A stretch of DNA of 64,000 nt from an uncultured Prevotellaceae bacterium (GCA_947167515.1 CAMVIM010000003.1:1-64000); one strand, 5' to 3'. Counted from the stretch's first letter, positions 53,199-63,532 are shown. Numbers and translations are program-made. Notes: generated by a model from the sequence alone, not told the origin.

Positions 53199-53599
53199 TT
53201 CGTGTAGTGGATGAATTCGTCGTAGTCGTAGATGTAATCATCTTCCTCGAAGAGTTCCGATGCCAGCACCATGCACACGGCTCCACTGGAGAAATCGTCG
53301 AGTGTTCGCCAGATGTTGGGCTTGATGAGCAAGCCTTGCCAAGGATGGTTGAGCAGAATGGTTTCGTGCTCTGTGCCATTGTCGAGGGTGACGGTGAAAC
53401 TGCCGCTCATGGCCACCACCAGCTGATAGAGTGCCTTGTGTGCATGGCCGCCACGGCTTTCGCCTCCAGGCACGTCGTAGGTCCAATAGACCCGCTTGAT
53501 GTCGAAAGGAACATTCTTCATCTGTTCTGCCACGGTGAGGTTGCCACGGGGATCTGTTATCTTGGGCAAATCAATGAGTTCGTAGTCAAGTTTCTTCAT
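53186..53599 (-). CDS. FdtA-like sugar 3,4-ketoisomerase (cupin)
   Basis: Small cupin of 137 residues. KLDYELIDLPKITDPRGNLTV, YDVPGGESRGGHAHKALYQL and IWRTLDDFSSGAVCMVLASE match the WxcM/FdtA family, which converts dTDP-6-deoxy-xylo-4-hexulose to the 3-keto sugar. The start ATG 53599 (MKKLDYELI) is chosen; the frame extends 28 codons upstream into the ispH end without homologous sequence. First gene of a three-gene sugar unit. The dTDP-glucose synthase and dehydratase that supply substrate are not in the window. Confidence 0.85.
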   Translation of the reverse strand: MKKLDYELIDLPKITDPRGNLTVAEQMKNVPFDIKRVYWTYDVPGGESRGGHAHKALYQLVVAMSGSFTVTLDNGTEHETILLNHPWQGLLIKPNIWRTLDDFSSGAVCMVLASELFEEDDYIYDYDEFIHYTKCLR

Positions 53600-53615
53600 C
53601 GTTTCATGTGTTGCT

Positions 53616-54467
53616 TCAGATGCGCCTCTCCTCAATCTTCTTTTTGCAGTCTTCCATGAGCCATTTGGGTGTGCTGGTGGCACCGCAGATGCCTACGGAT
53701 TTCTTGCCTTCAAACCATTGGAAGTCAATCTCGGACGGGTCGTCTATCATGTAGGTGTTTGGGTTGACGGAAAGGCACTCGTTGTAGAGCACTTTGCCAT
53801 TGGAACTTTTCTTGCCGCATACGAACAGGATGACATCGTGCTGCGCGGAGAAGTTCCGGATGTTGGGGATGCGGTTTGCCACTCGTCGGCAGATGGTGTC
53901 GAAATAGCAGAACTTGGCGCCTTCCTGCATGTTCTCCTGAATGTATTGGACAATCTCGCGAAAGCCTTCCAGCGACTTTGTGGTTTGCGAAAAGAGCTGT
54001 ATGTCGTGACTGAAATCCAGTCGTTTGGCATCTTCCAGATTCTCTATGACGATGGCGGTGCCTTCTGTCTGTCCAACCAGCCCCACCACTTCGGCGTGTC
54101 CGTTTTTTCCGTAGATGATGATCTGGCCTCCCTCTTCGTAGGCTTTGCGGATGCGTTTCTGCAGGTTGAGCACCACGGGACAGGTGGCATCGATGAGGCT
54201 GATATTTTGTTCTTTTGCCTTCGTGTAGGTCTGTGGAGGTTCGCCGTGGGCACGGAGCAGCATCTTGGTGTCGTGCAGCGTGTCGAGGTCTTTGTGTTCA
54301 ACGGTCATCAGCCCTTGCTTTTTCAGCCTCTCCACTTCTCGCCCGTTGTGCACGATGTCGCCCAGGCAATAGAGTGATTCGCTCTTTGCCAATTCCTCTT
54401 CTGCCTTCTTGATGGCGGTCGTTACCCCAAAGCAGAAACCTGAACCTTCATCGATTTCAATCAGCAT
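53616..54467 (-). CDS. ispH: HMBDP reductase (IspH/LytB)
   Basis: Last enzyme of the MEP isoprenoid pathway, an iron-sulfur protein that makes IPP and DMAPP. About 283 residues, MLIEIDEGSGFCFGV as its start. Cluster ligands: Cys12 (GFCFGV), the Cys in DATCPVV and the Cys in GICGATSTP. The RAHGEPP motif is also present. ATG 54467 is chosen because upstream codons are non-homologous. It is 55 bases after cmk in the same direction, and fdtA follows after 16 bases. Confidence 0.95.
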   Translation of the reverse strand: MLIEIDEGSGFCFGVTTAIKKAEEELAKSESLYCLGDIVHNGREVERLKKQGLMTVEHKDLDTLHDTKMLLRAHGEPPQTYTKAKEQNISLIDATCPVVLNLQKRIRKAYEEGGQIIIYGKNGHAEVVGLVGQTEGTAIVIENLEDAKRLDFSHDIQLFSQTTKSLEGFREIVQYIQENMQEGAKFCYFDTICRRVANRIPNIRNFSAQHDVILFVCGKKSSNGKVLYNECLSVNPNTYMIDDPSEIDFQWFEGKKSVGICGATSTPKWLMEDCKKKIEERRI

Positions 54468-54522
54468 ATTTCTTTTCTTAATCTTGTGTACGATTCGTAG
54501 GGAATTTCTTGTCTTGCAATCT

Positions 54523-55239
54523 CTAAATCTTCTCCACGATCTCTTGGTATTTGGCCAACAGCCAGGCACTTTGTTCCTCTCTTGTCAGGTGGGAATTGTC
54601 GAGCACCAAGGCGTCTTCTGCCTGTCGCAACGGGGCTGTTTCGCGGTGAGAATCGATGTAGTCCCTTTCTTGCACATTTTTCAGTATCTCCTGAAAATTC
54701 AGCGCGGCCTTTTCTTCTTCGGTTGTGGCCTTTCCCATCAGTTCCTTGTATCGGCGTTCAGCCCTGACTTCTGCGCTTGCCGTGACAAACACTTTCATTT
54801 CTGCTTGTGGAAAGACTGCCGTGCCGATGTCTCTGCCGTCCATCACGATGCCTTTCGCCTTGCCCATCGCTTGCTGCTGTTGTGTGAGCAGAGCGCGCAC
54901 AAAGGGTAGGGCGGCAATGGGGCTAACGTGGTTGCTGACAGCCATCTGGCGTATCTCATCCTCTACCTTTTCTCCGTTCAGATAGGTGTCTGGTCGTCCT
55001 GTCTCGGGGTTGAACTGAAAGCTAATCTGAATTTTCCCAGCCTCTACCGCCGCTTTCAGCTCTGCTTCCTTGATGCCTTCTTCGGGAAAAAGCCCATTTC
55101 TGAGGGCATAGAGGGTGACGGCACGATACATGGCTCCTGTATCCACATACACATATCCAATCTCTTTGGCCAGTTGTTTTGCCATCGTGCTCTTGCCGCA
55201 GCTGGAGTGGCCGTCGATGGCAATGATAATCTTCTTCAT
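54523..55239 (-). CDS. cmk: Cytidylate kinase
   Basis: Phosphorylates CMP and dCMP, 238 residues. The P-loop is [15 protein letters not shown] (about 6-20), followed by [14 protein letters not shown] and the CMP-specific insertion with [28 protein letters not shown] and [17 protein letters not shown] are typical. Its start overlaps the porQ stop by four bases. The porQ-cmk-ispH order is conserved in several Bacteroidales. Confidence 0.96.
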   Translation of the reverse strand: MKKIIIAIDGHSSCGKSTMAKQLAKEIGYVYVDTGAMYRAVTLYALRNGLFPEEGIKEAELKAAVEAGKIQISFQFNPETGRPDTYLNGEKVEDEIRQMAVSNHVSPIAALPFVRALLTQQQQAMGKAKGIVMDGRDIGTAVFPQAEMKVFVTASAEVRAERRYKELMGKATTEEEKAALNFQEILKNVQERDYIDSHRETAPLRQAEDALVLDNSHLTREEQSAWLLAKYQEIVEKI

Positions 55240-56186
55240 AATGAATAACTTGCGTTGATGATGATGGAGGAGGCGGCTACGTGGTATTTGCCATAAGCCA
55301 CGCCCACCTTAAATTTCTTCACGTTGAGTCCTGCACCGATGCTGAAACCAGCCCAATGCGCTTTGTCATTCACCTTCATTTCGTGTGCTCTGCGGAAGTT
55401 GTATCCCAAAGCCACCCATGTGTTGTTCGATGGCAGAATGTCCATGCCTAACACAAAGTGCTGGATGAACTTGACATCGTCCCAGTTGGTGATGTCATCC
55501 GCTGTCAGCGACACTCTCAACGGGGCGTTGGCGAAGTCTTTGCTGATGCCTAAGGCGAGGTCGAAGGGGAGCGACTGCTTGTTGCCGTCGTCGTAGAGCG
55601 ACTTGATTTGTCCGCCGAGGTTTCGTCCCACTGTCGAGAAGGAGAAGCCGCGGTCTTCGTCAAAGTAGTTCAAGGAGAGGTCAGCTCCCAGGGCGGTGCT
55701 GGAATAGTTGGCGTAGTTGCTCAGCAGCACCTTCGCCGTGATGGCACCGCTCCATCGGTCGCTCAACAAATAGGAGTAGGAAGTCTGGATGTCGATGTCC
55801 TTGGCTGAAAAACTGCCAATCACCGCTCCTGTCTCGTCCGTTTCATCCATCTTGCCATAGTTCAGCATCAGCGCGCCGATGCTCCATGTGCCGCGCTCTC
55901 CGATGGCTTTGGCATAGCCTGCCGAGAAGAGGTTGCTCGAACGGATGTAGGAATTATACCCCAGCCAGATGCTGTTGTCCGACACGTTCGTCATCAGGGC
56001 TGCATTCGTCCACATCATGCTGGCATCGTCTTCCACAATGCTGATGTTGGCTCCTCCCAATGCAGCTGAGTGCGCACTGACAGGAACATGCAGAAACTGG
56101 TAACCGAATTTACCATCCTGTCCCCATGCTGTTGCGGTGAACAACAGAAGGGTCAAGAGGATGAGGTGTCTATTTAATCGTGTCAT
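55236..56186 (-). CDS. porQ: Type IX secretion system protein PorQ
   Basis: Outer-membrane beta-barrel component of the T9SS surface-anchoring machinery, 316 residues, signal peptide [22 protein letters not shown]. The family start [37 protein letters not shown] is unmistakable, and barrel strands continue to [12 protein letters not shown]. Together with PorU, PorV and PorZ it forms the complex that processes C-terminal signals. Its presence supports sorting of C-terminal-domain proteins in this organism. It overlaps meaB by 17 bases and cmk by four, so all three are coupled. Confidence 0.9.
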   Translation of the reverse strand: MTRLNRHLILLTLLLFTATAWGQDGKFGYQFLHVPVSAHSAALGGANISIVEDDASMMWTNAALMTNVSDNSIWLGYNSYIRSSNLFSAGYAKAIGERGTWSIGALMLNYGKMDETDETGAVIGSFSAKDIDIQTSYSYLLSDRWSGAITAKVLLSNYANYSSTALGADLSLNYFDEDRGFSFSTVGRNLGGQIKSLYDDGNKQSLPFDLALGISKDFANAPLRVSLTADDITNWDDVKFIQHFVLGMDILPSNNTWVALGYNFRRAHEMKVNDKAHWAGFSIGAGLNVKKFKVGVAYGKYHVAASSIIINASYSL

Positions 56187-57273
56187 AATAAGTGTCTAAA
56201 AGTTTCTTTGCAGCCACAAAAGAGGTGATTTGTCCACCCAGCACCTCTTTCTCCATGTCGCTGATGAGGCTCTTGATGGTGGGGTTGTAGTAGAAACTGT
56301 TCTTCAGGTGCTCGTTGATGCTCTCATACATCCAGTACTTCGACTGCTCGTTTCTCCTGAACTGGAAGTATCCGTTTTCCTTCACTTTGTCGATATAGCG
56401 GAAAATCATCTTGAGCACCTCGTCGATGTTCAGTTCGTAGAATCCAGAATAGCACATCACTTCTGGCACAATGCCACTGTCGGGCAGGGGGAAGAGATGG
56501 AGCGCATTGCGGAAATGTGTCGCTGCCAGCTGTGCCTTGTCCACGTTGTTGCCGTCGGCCTTGTTGATGACGATGCCATCGGCAATTTCCATGATGCCTC
56601 GCTTGATGCCTTGCAGTTCATCGCCTGTGCCTGCCAGCTGGATGAGCAGGAAGTAATCGACCATCGAATGGCAGGCTGTCTCGCTCTGACCCACACCCAC
56701 TGTTTCCACGAAGATGTTGTCGTAACCAGCTGCCTCGCACAGGATGATGGTTTCGCGTGTCTTCCTTGCCACACCTCCCAGACTGCCCGCTGTAGGGCTG
56801 GGACGAATGAACGACTTGGGGTGTACGGCCAGTTTCTCCATGCGGGTCTTGTCGCCCAAAATGCTGCCTTTGGTCTTTTCCGATGACGGGTCAATGGCCA
56901 GCACTGCCAGTTTTCCGCCGTAGTTTTCCAACAGGTGTACGCCAAATGCGTCGATACTGGTTGATTTTCCAGCGCCAGGCACACCGCTGATGCCGATTCT
57001 GACGGAGTTGCCAGAGTAGGGTAGGCACTTTTCTATTACTTCTTGTGCAATGACCTGATGTTCAGGCAATACACTTTCAATCAGCGTCACCGCCTGACTC
57101 AGCATGCTGACGTTGCCTTTCAGAATGCCTTCCACATATTCAGCGGGGGTGAACAGCTTCTGTCGCTTCTTCCTCATCTGACTCAGGTAAGGATTCACAA
57201 TCGAAGGCTGCGCCACGCCTGCATTCACCTGCAAACCTGCAAATTCTTCACTGTTCTCTGGATGTTCCATCAT
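56170..57273 (-). CDS. meaB: Methylmalonyl-CoA mutase-associated GTPase MeaB
   Basis: G-protein chaperone that protects methylmalonyl-CoA mutase during B12 loading, 367 residues. The P-loop is GISGVPGAGKSTSID (about 95), with VLAIDPSSEKTKGSILGDKTRM, FIRPSPTAGSLGGVARKTRE and VETVGVGQSETA as family blocks. NKAD (IVINKADG) completes the G domain. The mutase is not in the window. It begins a coupled set with porQ and cmk. ATG 57270 is an alternative start, one codon later. Confidence 0.93.
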   Translation of the reverse strand: MMEHPENSEEFAGLQVNAGVAQPSIVNPYLSQMRKKRQKLFTPAEYVEGILKGNVSMLSQAVTLIESVLPEHQVIAQEVIEKCLPYSGNSVRIGISGVPGAGKSTSIDAFGVHLLENYGGKLAVLAIDPSSEKTKGSILGDKTRMEKLAVHPKSFIRPSPTAGSLGGVARKTRETIILCEAAGYDNIFVETVGVGQSETACHSMVDYFLLIQLAGTGDELQGIKRGIMEIADGIVINKADGNNVDKAQLAATHFRNALHLFPLPDSGIVPEVMCYSGFYELNIDEVLKMIFRYIDKVKENGYFQFRRNEQSKYWMYESINEHLKNSFYYNPTIKSLISDMEKEVLGGQITSFVAAKKLLDTYYDTIK

Positions 57274-57317
57274 CGTCTTGTTTTTGTTGACCGCAACGAT
57301 GTTGTGGTCTCATTGGC

Positions 57318-58382
57318 TTATTTCTCAAAGTTCACGTTCACCACTTCCTTGGGTCTCTTGGGGTCGTTGGTGATGATGAGTACACGGGGTTGCGCTTTCG
57401 ACATACCCAGGAAGCGTGCATCGACCGTGACGGTCATCTTCACTTCTTCACCAGCCTGCAAGTCGGTCTTGGGCAGCGCTACGGCAATGGCTTGATTGAA
57501 TGCCTGAATCTTGCTCAACTTCAGCACTCCCGTTCCCTTATTGCTGATTTTTATTTCACCTTTCAGCTTGGTCTTCTTGCCCAACTTGCCGATGTTCAGT
57601 TCGGTGGTGGAGATGTGGAACTGCGGCTTTCGGGTAAACTCTTCCGCAAAGTGGAGGTCTGGCAGTTTTACCGCCGATACTGCGATTTCGTTGCTTGGTC
57701 CCACCTTGTCGCCTGAGAAGCGTGCCAGATAAATGCTCGTCTGATTCAGTCCCAAATCTTTCAGTTCCTCGCTGTGCAAGGTCAGTTCAATCTTGCCCCG
57801 TCTGCCTCGTGCAATCATTTCAGGCTTGTACTCCGCCGTCAGATAGGGAGGCAGGTGCATTAGCGCAGGTGTATAGACCGTCTGGCTGTTGTTCAGTATC
57901 TCAATCTCCACTTTTGCTGAGTCGCCGGCATTCACGTCGGTGAACTCCACGTTGTTGGTGCTCAGCATGATGTCATCTATCTCATAGGGGAAAATCTCCT
58001 CCAGCGTCTTCTTCGTTCCGTTGCTGACCAGTGCTTTCATGCGGATGCGCACAGGTTTGTCACCTGCATTGGTGTAAACGTCGATGTAGCGGTCGAAATG
58101 ACCCAATAGCTGCGCATCATAGGTGATTTTGATTTCTCCTGCATCACCTTTCAGAAGCGCGTCCCTTGTCCATTGTGGTGTCAAACAGCCGCAACCTGCA
58201 TCTACATCGCGGATGATGAGGGGCTCTTTCTCCTTGTTGCTGAACTTGAACACGGCTGTCACGGGTTTCTTCCACAACGTGGTGCCTGCATTGACGGTTG
58301 TCTTTTCAAACGCAATTCTCTGTGCCCACATCCCAACGGACGAAGCGAATCCTAACGCACATATTATAACGTATCTTTTCAT
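57318..58382 (-). CDS. DUF1573 exported protein
   Basis: Secreted protein of 354 residues, signal peptide MKRYVIICALGFASSVGMWA. Two to three Ig-like DUF1573 domains follow: an N-terminal one with FKFSNKEKEPLIIRDVDAGCGCLTPQWT (the CGC motif typical of the family), a middle one from about 130, and a C-terminal one (GEIKISNKGTGVLKLSKI). It may be cell-surface or periplasmic. Function unknown. A -7 box TATCTTTG lies on the - strand 33 bases upstream. 44 bases separate it from meaB. Confidence 0.85.
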   Translation of the reverse strand: MKRYVIICALGFASSVGMWAQRIAFEKTTVNAGTTLWKKPVTAVFKFSNKEKEPLIIRDVDAGCGCLTPQWTRDALLKGDAGEIKITYDAQLLGHFDRYIDVYTNAGDKPVRIRMKALVSNGTKKTLEEIFPYEIDDIMLSTNNVEFTDVNAGDSAKVEIEILNNSQTVYTPALMHLPPYLTAEYKPEMIARGRRGKIELTLHSEELKDLGLNQTSIYLARFSGDKVGPSNEIAVSAVKLPDLHFAEEFTRKPQFHISTTELNIGKLGKKTKLKGEIKISNKGTGVLKLSKIQAFNQAIAVALPKTDLQAGEEVKMTVTVDARFLGMSKAQPRVLIITNDPKRPKEVVNVNFEK

Positions 58383-58415
58383 CTTTATATTGTCTTATAA
58401 AATGGTTATTCCATG

Positions 58416-58423
58416 CAAAGATA
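58416..58423 (-). promoter_or_regulatory. Promoter -7 box of the DUF1573 gene
   Basis: TATCTTTG on the - strand, 33 bases before the start codon. Confidence 0.55.
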
Positions 58424-58463
58424 CGCTTTTTTCCTTGAACTCACACTATAATTGTCTAAAAAA

Positions 58464-58526
58464 CGTACCCCTCGGCTACGGTAAGGCGTAGTCGAGGGGT
58501 ACGGCATGATGTAGTCGAGGGGTACG
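58464..58526. repeat. Inverted repeat with a duplicated arm
   Basis: CGTACCCCTCGGCTACG (58464-58480) pairs with CGTAGTCGAGGGGTACG (58487-58503) with one mismatch. The right arm is repeated directly at 58511-58526 (GTAGTCGAGGGGTACG). On the - strand it follows the DUF349 gene and may be a terminator; the extra arm offers a second, alternative fold. Confidence 0.75.
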
Positions 58527-58566
58527 ATGTTGACGGATGTTATCAACGACCGTTTCTCTCGCCGAC

Positions 58567-60537
58567 TTATTTGCTTTCGTCGAGTGCGGCAATCTTGGCC
58601 TTCACTTCCTGCATGTCGGCCTTGAGTTTGTCCATCTTGCGGTTCAGCTCTTCGATGAGGGAGTTGCCCTGCTTCGACTTGCTGGAGAGGGTCAAGAAAC
58701 CCAGATTGTTTTCGTAGGTCTTGATTTCGTTTCTCAAGATGTCGAGCTGACGGGTGAGACGTGAACGGAGGTCGTTGCCGTTGCTGCCCTTGATGCTTTC
58801 TTTGAAGCGGTCGAGGCGGCGCTGTGCGGCATGCTGGTTGGCATAGCCGTAGAGACGATCCATCTGTTCGCGCAGCAGTTTGTAGAGCTTATCCTTCTCC
58901 TTGAAAGGCACATGGCCAATCTGGTTCCACTCCTCTTGTGCTTCGCGCAGTTTGGTGCGGAGGTCGCCTTCAAACTTCTCTGGTTCGATGGCAGCCAGCA
59001 TGTCGATGATGGCCTTCTTCTTCTCCATGTTCGCCGTCTGTTCAGCATGCACGTCTTTGTTGGCCTCTTTCTTGGCGGCGAAGAATGCGTCGCAGGCTGC
59101 ATTGAAGCGTTCCCAGATTTGGTCGCTGTACTTCTTGGGCACGGTGCCAATCTCTTTCCACTTCTTCTGCAGTTCCACCAGTGCGTCGGTGGTGGCTTTC
59201 CAGTCGGTGCTGTCCTTCAGTGCCTCAGCCTGCTCCACCAAGTCGAGTTTGAGAGCATAGTTCTGGTTGAGGTTGTCGCGCACGGTCTGGAAGTATGCGC
59301 TCTTGCGGGTGAAGAAGTTATCGCAAGCGGCACGGAAACGCTCGAAGATTTTTGTGTTCATCTTCTGGGGTGCATAGCCGATAGTCTTCCACTCGGCTTG
59401 CAGGGCGGTGATTTTATCGCTGAGGGCATTCCAGTCAGCGAAAGTCTTCAGTTCGTCAAGATTGAAGCCTTCGATAGTTTCGCAGATGGCAGTCTTCTTT
59501 TCGAGGTTCTCCTCTTCCTTCTGCTTGCGGGCTTCAAAGAATTCTTGGTGACGCTTGTTGATGACAGTTGAAGCATCCTTGAAGCGTGTCCAAATCTGTT
59601 CGCGCAGGTCGCTGGCTACAGGGCCTGTCTCGCGGAAGTCCTGATGCAGCTGCTGCAATTTGCGGAAAGCCACAACGATGTCGGTTTCTTCGGCCAGTTT
59701 TTCGGCTGCTTCGCAGAGAGCCGTCTTGCGCTCCAGGTTCTTCTTGAAGTCGTAGGCACGAAGTTCGTTGTTCAGTTTGAGGGTATCGTAAAACGCTTCG
59801 ACGGCTTGCTGGTAGTTCTTCCACAGCGTGGTTGCCTTGTCGGCTGGCACCTCCTTGATGTCGTTCCACTGCTGTTGCAACTCCTTGAAGTCGTTGTAGG
59901 CGCGGTTGATTTCGTCTGGATTCTCGGTGAGCGTCTTGATTTTCTCAATGATTTCCACCTTCTTCTGATAGTTCTCCTCGCGTTCCTGTTCGAGGGCAGC
60001 GGCTGCGGCAGCACGTTTTTCACGCACAACGGCCATCAGTTCCTTGAAGGTGTTCTCGTCAGGGTCGGGCGTTGGAGCATACTCCTCGGCTGCGCCTCCT
60101 TCTTCGATAAACTTCTTGTAAGCTGCATCGGCTTCCTGATGGTGGATGCGGTAGAAGTTGCTCTTGAGGCTGTCGAGTTCTTGGCGGGTTACTTCTTCGT
60201 CACTTTGAGCCAATGTCTTGAGGCGGTCAATGACTTCAGCCTTAGTGGTGTAGGTGGCGAAAGAGGTGGTAGCAGTTTCTTCCTGAGGCTCTTCTGTTGT
60301 TTCTTCAGCAGGTTCCGTGGCTTCCTCGGCAGCAGGTTCCGTGGTTTCCACGGCAGCTTTTTCTTTGGTTGCAGGCTCTTCGGCAACAGGCTCTGTGTTC
60401 TCCTCGGCAACAGGGGCAGTTGTTACTTCTTCTGCTGCAACGGTTGATGCTGGCTCTTCTGCTGCAACGGGTGCAGTTGCGGGTTCGGCGGTAGGTTCAA
60501 CTACCGGCTCCTCAGTGGGGTTCTGAATTTCAGTCAT
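58567..60537 (-). CDS. DUF349 coiled-coil protein with acidic N-terminus
   Basis: Cytoplasmic protein of 656 residues. The first 95 or so are a low-complexity Glu/Ala/Pro/Thr/Val region (VAEEPASTVAAEEV, TEPAEETTEEPQEE), probably disordered and built from repeats. The rest consists of about six DUF349 repeats of roughly 70-80 residues, each marked by a pattern like LQ-QWK-IG-VPKK--D-IWERFRAACD-FF. Function is unknown; DUF349 repeats are helical and occur in many Bacteroidota. It begins five bases after cdsA, so it is cotranscribed with it. Confidence 0.88.
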   Translation of the reverse strand: MTEIQNPTEEPVVEPTAEPATAPVAAEEPASTVAAEEVTTAPVAEENTEPVAEEPATKEKAAVETTEPAAEEATEPAEETTEEPQEETATTSFATYTTKAEVIDRLKTLAQSDEEVTRQELDSLKSNFYRIHHQEADAAYKKFIEEGGAAEEYAPTPDPDENTFKELMAVVREKRAAAAAALEQEREENYQKKVEIIEKIKTLTENPDEINRAYNDFKELQQQWNDIKEVPADKATTLWKNYQQAVEAFYDTLKLNNELRAYDFKKNLERKTALCEAAEKLAEETDIVVAFRKLQQLHQDFRETGPVASDLREQIWTRFKDASTVINKRHQEFFEARKQKEEENLEKKTAICETIEGFNLDELKTFADWNALSDKITALQAEWKTIGYAPQKMNTKIFERFRAACDNFFTRKSAYFQTVRDNLNQNYALKLDLVEQAEALKDSTDWKATTDALVELQKKWKEIGTVPKKYSDQIWERFNAACDAFFAAKKEANKDVHAEQTANMEKKKAIIDMLAAIEPEKFEGDLRTKLREAQEEWNQIGHVPFKEKDKLYKLLREQMDRLYGYANQHAAQRRLDRFKESIKGSNGNDLRSRLTRQLDILRNEIKTYENNLGFLTLSSKSKQGNSLIEELNRKMDKLKADMQEVKAKIAALDESK

Positions 60538-60542
60538 AGTTT

Positions 60543-61403
60543 TTAGTGTATTATGTTAAGCATGATTGTATATACATAGATGACTGCGGCTGGAATGGCG
60601 AGCAGTGAACTATCAAAGCGATCGAGCATGCCTCCATGCCCCGGTAGAATGTTGCCTGAGTCTTTGATGCCCAGGCGGCGTTTGAGCAATGACTCCACGA
60701 GGTCGCCCCACGTGCCCACCACAACGGTGAGTGTGGCAAAGCCAGCCCACAAAAGGTGGTTAGTCAGGGGTGACAAAGTCTCTGCAAACGGAACGAAATA
60801 GGCGATGACCTGTGATGCCGCAATGGCCGTGATGCCGCCGCCGATGCTGCCTTCCCACGATTTCTTGGGAGAGATGCGTGGAAAGAGTCGGTGCTTGCCC
60901 AGCCATGAACCAAACAGGTAGGCTCCAGTGTCGCTGGCCCAAAGGAAGATGAACAGTGAGAGTGCATACCAGTAGTAGTAGGTGACTCCTGCTGGTGTGG
61001 CAATGAAACAGAGGGTGTTGAGCGATGCGAAAGGCAGCGCGATGTACAGTTGTGCCATGAAGGTCATGGCCCAGTTCTGGATGTTGTCAGGACGGTCGAA
61101 ATACAGTTCCGACACCAAAAGATAGATGATAGAGATGAGGTAGGGGATGAAGACTTCCGACCCCATGATGTTGGTGTTGAACGTCCACACGGCGACAAAC
61201 AGGTAGGCAGCAGCCACCGTGGTGATGAAACGGTTGACATGCAGGTGCATGTTCCGGTTGACAATCGTAGTGAACTCCCAGACCGTCAAGGCGGTGATGA
61301 CGGTGAAGAGTATCAGGAGAGAGATGGGTTTATATACGATGCCGCCAACAAGGATGATGACGAACAACGCTCCCGTAATTGCACGTATAATCAGGTTCTT
61401 CAC
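60543..61403 (-). CDS. cdsA: Phosphatidate cytidylyltransferase
   Basis: Integral membrane enzyme that makes CDP-diacylglycerol, the precursor of all phospholipids. 286 residues with about 8 helices. The family signature near the C-terminus appears as SPKKSWEGSIGGGITA and GDLVESLLKRRLGIKDSGNILPGHGGMLDRFDS. Its start overlaps the ftsH stop by four bases (ATGA), a conserved ftsH-cdsA link in Bacteroidota. Confidence 0.95.
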   Translation of the reverse strand: MKNLIIRAITGALFVIILVGGIVYKPISLLILFTVITALTVWEFTTIVNRNMHLHVNRFITTVAAAYLFVAVWTFNTNIMGSEVFIPYLISIIYLLVSELYFDRPDNIQNWAMTFMAQLYIALPFASLNTLCFIATPAGVTYYYWYALSLFIFLWASDTGAYLFGSWLGKHRLFPRISPKKSWEGSIGGGITAIAASQVIAYFVPFAETLSPLTNHLLWAGFATLTVVVGTWGDLVESLLKRRLGIKDSGNILPGHGGMLDRFDSSLLAIPAAVIYVYTIMLNIIH

Positions 61404-63523
61404 GTTTCTTTCGGTTTGTCAGTTTCTTTTTTCTCTTGGGATGTTCCAGCCTCTGCCTGTTCAGCCTTGGCTTTTTCAGCCTTCTCTACCACCGCCTGAA
61501 CGATTTTCTGACGGATGATTTCTTCATTTTCCTTCTTGTGATCGGTTGCATTGGAAGGCTTGTCTTTTTCCTCCTCCTCAGCCTCCGCATTGGCAGCCAG
61601 AATCTCGTCGGTGCGCGAGGTCCAAGGTCGTTTGCCAAAGATTTCTTCAAGGTCTTCGGCAAAGATGACTTCGCGGTCGATGAGCAGTTGAGCCAGTTTG
61701 GCATGACCTTCCTTGTGCTCCAGCAGCACCTTTTTGGCACGTTCGTATTCGGTGGCGATGAGTTTGCGCACTTCCTCGTCGATGGTTTCAGCCGTCTTGT
61801 CGCTGTAAGGCTTGTTGAACTGATACTCTTGGTTGTCGTAGTAGCAGAGGTTGGGCAGTTTCTCGCCCATACCGGCGTAGGCAATCATGCCGTAGGCACG
61901 TTTGGTCACCTTTTCCAAGTCGTTCATCGCACCGGTTGAGATGCGTCCCGTGAAGAGTTCTTCGGCGGCACGGCCACCCAGCGTGGCACAGATTTCGTCG
62001 AGAATCTCTTCCTTAGTGGAGATTTGGCGCTCTTCGGGCATGTACCAAGCGGCACCGAGTGCTTGGCCTCGTGGCACGATGGTCACTTTGACGAGCGGAT
62101 TGGCATATTCGAGGAACCATGAGATGGTTGCATGGCCAGCCTCATGCAGGGCAATAGTGCGTTTCTCGTGAGCGGTGAGCAGTTTGGTCTTCTTCTCCAA
62201 GCCGCCGATGATGCGGTCAACGGCATCGAGGAAGCATTGCTTGTCCACCCAATCCTTATTGTTGCGGGCAGCGATGAGGGCAGCCTCGTTGCACACGTTG
62301 GCAATGTCGGCTCCTGAGAATCCGGGCGTTTGACGTGCCAGTTGCGCCACATCGACGGTTTCGTCTATCTTGAGGGGTTGCAAGTGAACCATGAAGATTT
62401 CCTTGCGCTCGTTCAGGTCGGGCAAATCGACGTGTATCTGGCGGTCGAAACGTCCTGCACGGAGCAGGGCACCGTCGAGAATGTCGGCACGGTTGGTGGC
62501 AGCCATGATGATGATGCCGCTGTTGGTTCCGAAGCCGTCCATCTCGGTGAGCAGCTGATTCAGTGTGCTTTCGCGCTCATCGTTGCCACCCATTGCGGCA
62601 GTTTTGCTGCGCGCACGGCCAATCGCATCAATCTCGTCGATGAAGATGATGCAGGGTGCTTTGGCTTTTGCCTGCTGGAAAAGGTCGCGCACACGGCTGG
62701 CTCCCACGCCGACAAACATTTCGACGAACTCGGAGCCGGAGAGCGAGAAGAAGGGTACACCTGCCTCGCCTGCTACAGCCTTGGCCAACAAGGTCTTACC
62801 TGTTCCTGGAGGACCTACAAGCAAGGCTCCCTTGGGTATCTTACCACCAAGGTTGGTGTATTTCTCTGGGGTTTTCAGGAAATCGACAATCTCCTGCACT
62901 TCCTGCTTGGCACTCGCCTGTCCTGCTACATCCTTGAAGGTGATTTTCGGCGTGTTCTTGTCGTCTTTGTCAAACAACTGCGCCTTTGAGCGACCCACGG
63001 AAAAGATGCTGCCGGCACCGCCCATGAAGCCTGAGCCGCTCCCCATGCCTCGCATGATGAACAGCCAGATGAGCACGATGATGATGATGGGGGCAAAGTT
63101 CCAGAGAAGGTTGCCCAGGAAGTCGTTATCCCTCTCGTAAGTGACCTTTCCCTTGAAGTTTCCCTTCTCGTTCTGCGCATCGAGGAAACTCTCCAGATTG
63201 TCGATGGAACCAAACTCCACCTTGATGCGGGCATCTTTTTTGTTGTTATTGCCCACACCAAACACCTGCCTGCTATACTTGGCATCGATGGCGAGTGTGA
63301 GGGTGTTGTTGTCCTTGTTGATGGTCACGTCAGACACATATCCCTTCACTACAAATTCCTTGAAAGTGGTGAAGTCAACGCTGCGTGAAGCAGAGGAGTC
63401 GTGGCGTGTGAAAATCATGAATGCCAACCCTGCAATGAGCAGGATGTAGAGCCACGTGAAGTTAAAGCGTGGCTTTTGCATTCTGTTGTTATTATCGCTG
63501 TTATTCAATTTCTTATCGTTCAT
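61400..63523 (-). CDS. ftsH: ATP-dependent zinc metalloprotease FtsH
   Basis: Membrane-anchored AAA protease of 707 residues that degrades misfolded membrane proteins. One transmembrane helix at about 24-42, a periplasmic domain, a second helix at about 135-155 ([15 protein letters not shown]). Walker A is GPPGTGKT, Walker [12 protein letters not shown], and the second region of homology includes [20 protein letters not shown]. The zinc site is HEAGH. The last 60 residues form a charged tail rich in Glu and Lys. It lies between rsfS (nine bases upstream) and cdsA. Confidence 0.97.
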   Translation of the reverse strand: MNDKKLNNSDNNNRMQKPRFNFTWLYILLIAGLAFMIFTRHDSSASRSVDFTTFKEFVVKGYVSDVTINKDNNTLTLAIDAKYSRQVFGVGNNNKKDARIKVEFGSIDNLESFLDAQNEKGNFKGKVTYERDNDFLGNLLWNFAPIIIIVLIWLFIMRGMGSGSGFMGGAGSIFSVGRSKAQLFDKDDKNTPKITFKDVAGQASAKQEVQEIVDFLKTPEKYTNLGGKIPKGALLVGPPGTGKTLLAKAVAGEAGVPFFSLSGSEFVEMFVGVGASRVRDLFQQAKAKAPCIIFIDEIDAIGRARSKTAAMGGNDERESTLNQLLTEMDGFGTNSGIIIMAATNRADILDGALLRAGRFDRQIHVDLPDLNERKEIFMVHLQPLKIDETVDVAQLARQTPGFSGADIANVCNEAALIAARNNKDWVDKQCFLDAVDRIIGGLEKKTKLLTAHEKRTIALHEAGHATISWFLEYANPLVKVTIVPRGQALGAAWYMPEERQISTKEEILDEICATLGGRAAEELFTGRISTGAMNDLEKVTKRAYGMIAYAGMGEKLPNLCYYDNQEYQFNKPYSDKTAETIDEEVRKLIATEYERAKKVLLEHKEGHAKLAQLLIDREVIFAEDLEEIFGKRPWTSRTDEILAANAEAEEEEKDKPSNATDHKKENEEIIRQKIVQAVVEKAEKAKAEQAEAGTSQEKKETDKPKET

Positions 63524-63532
63524 GATTCTGCT

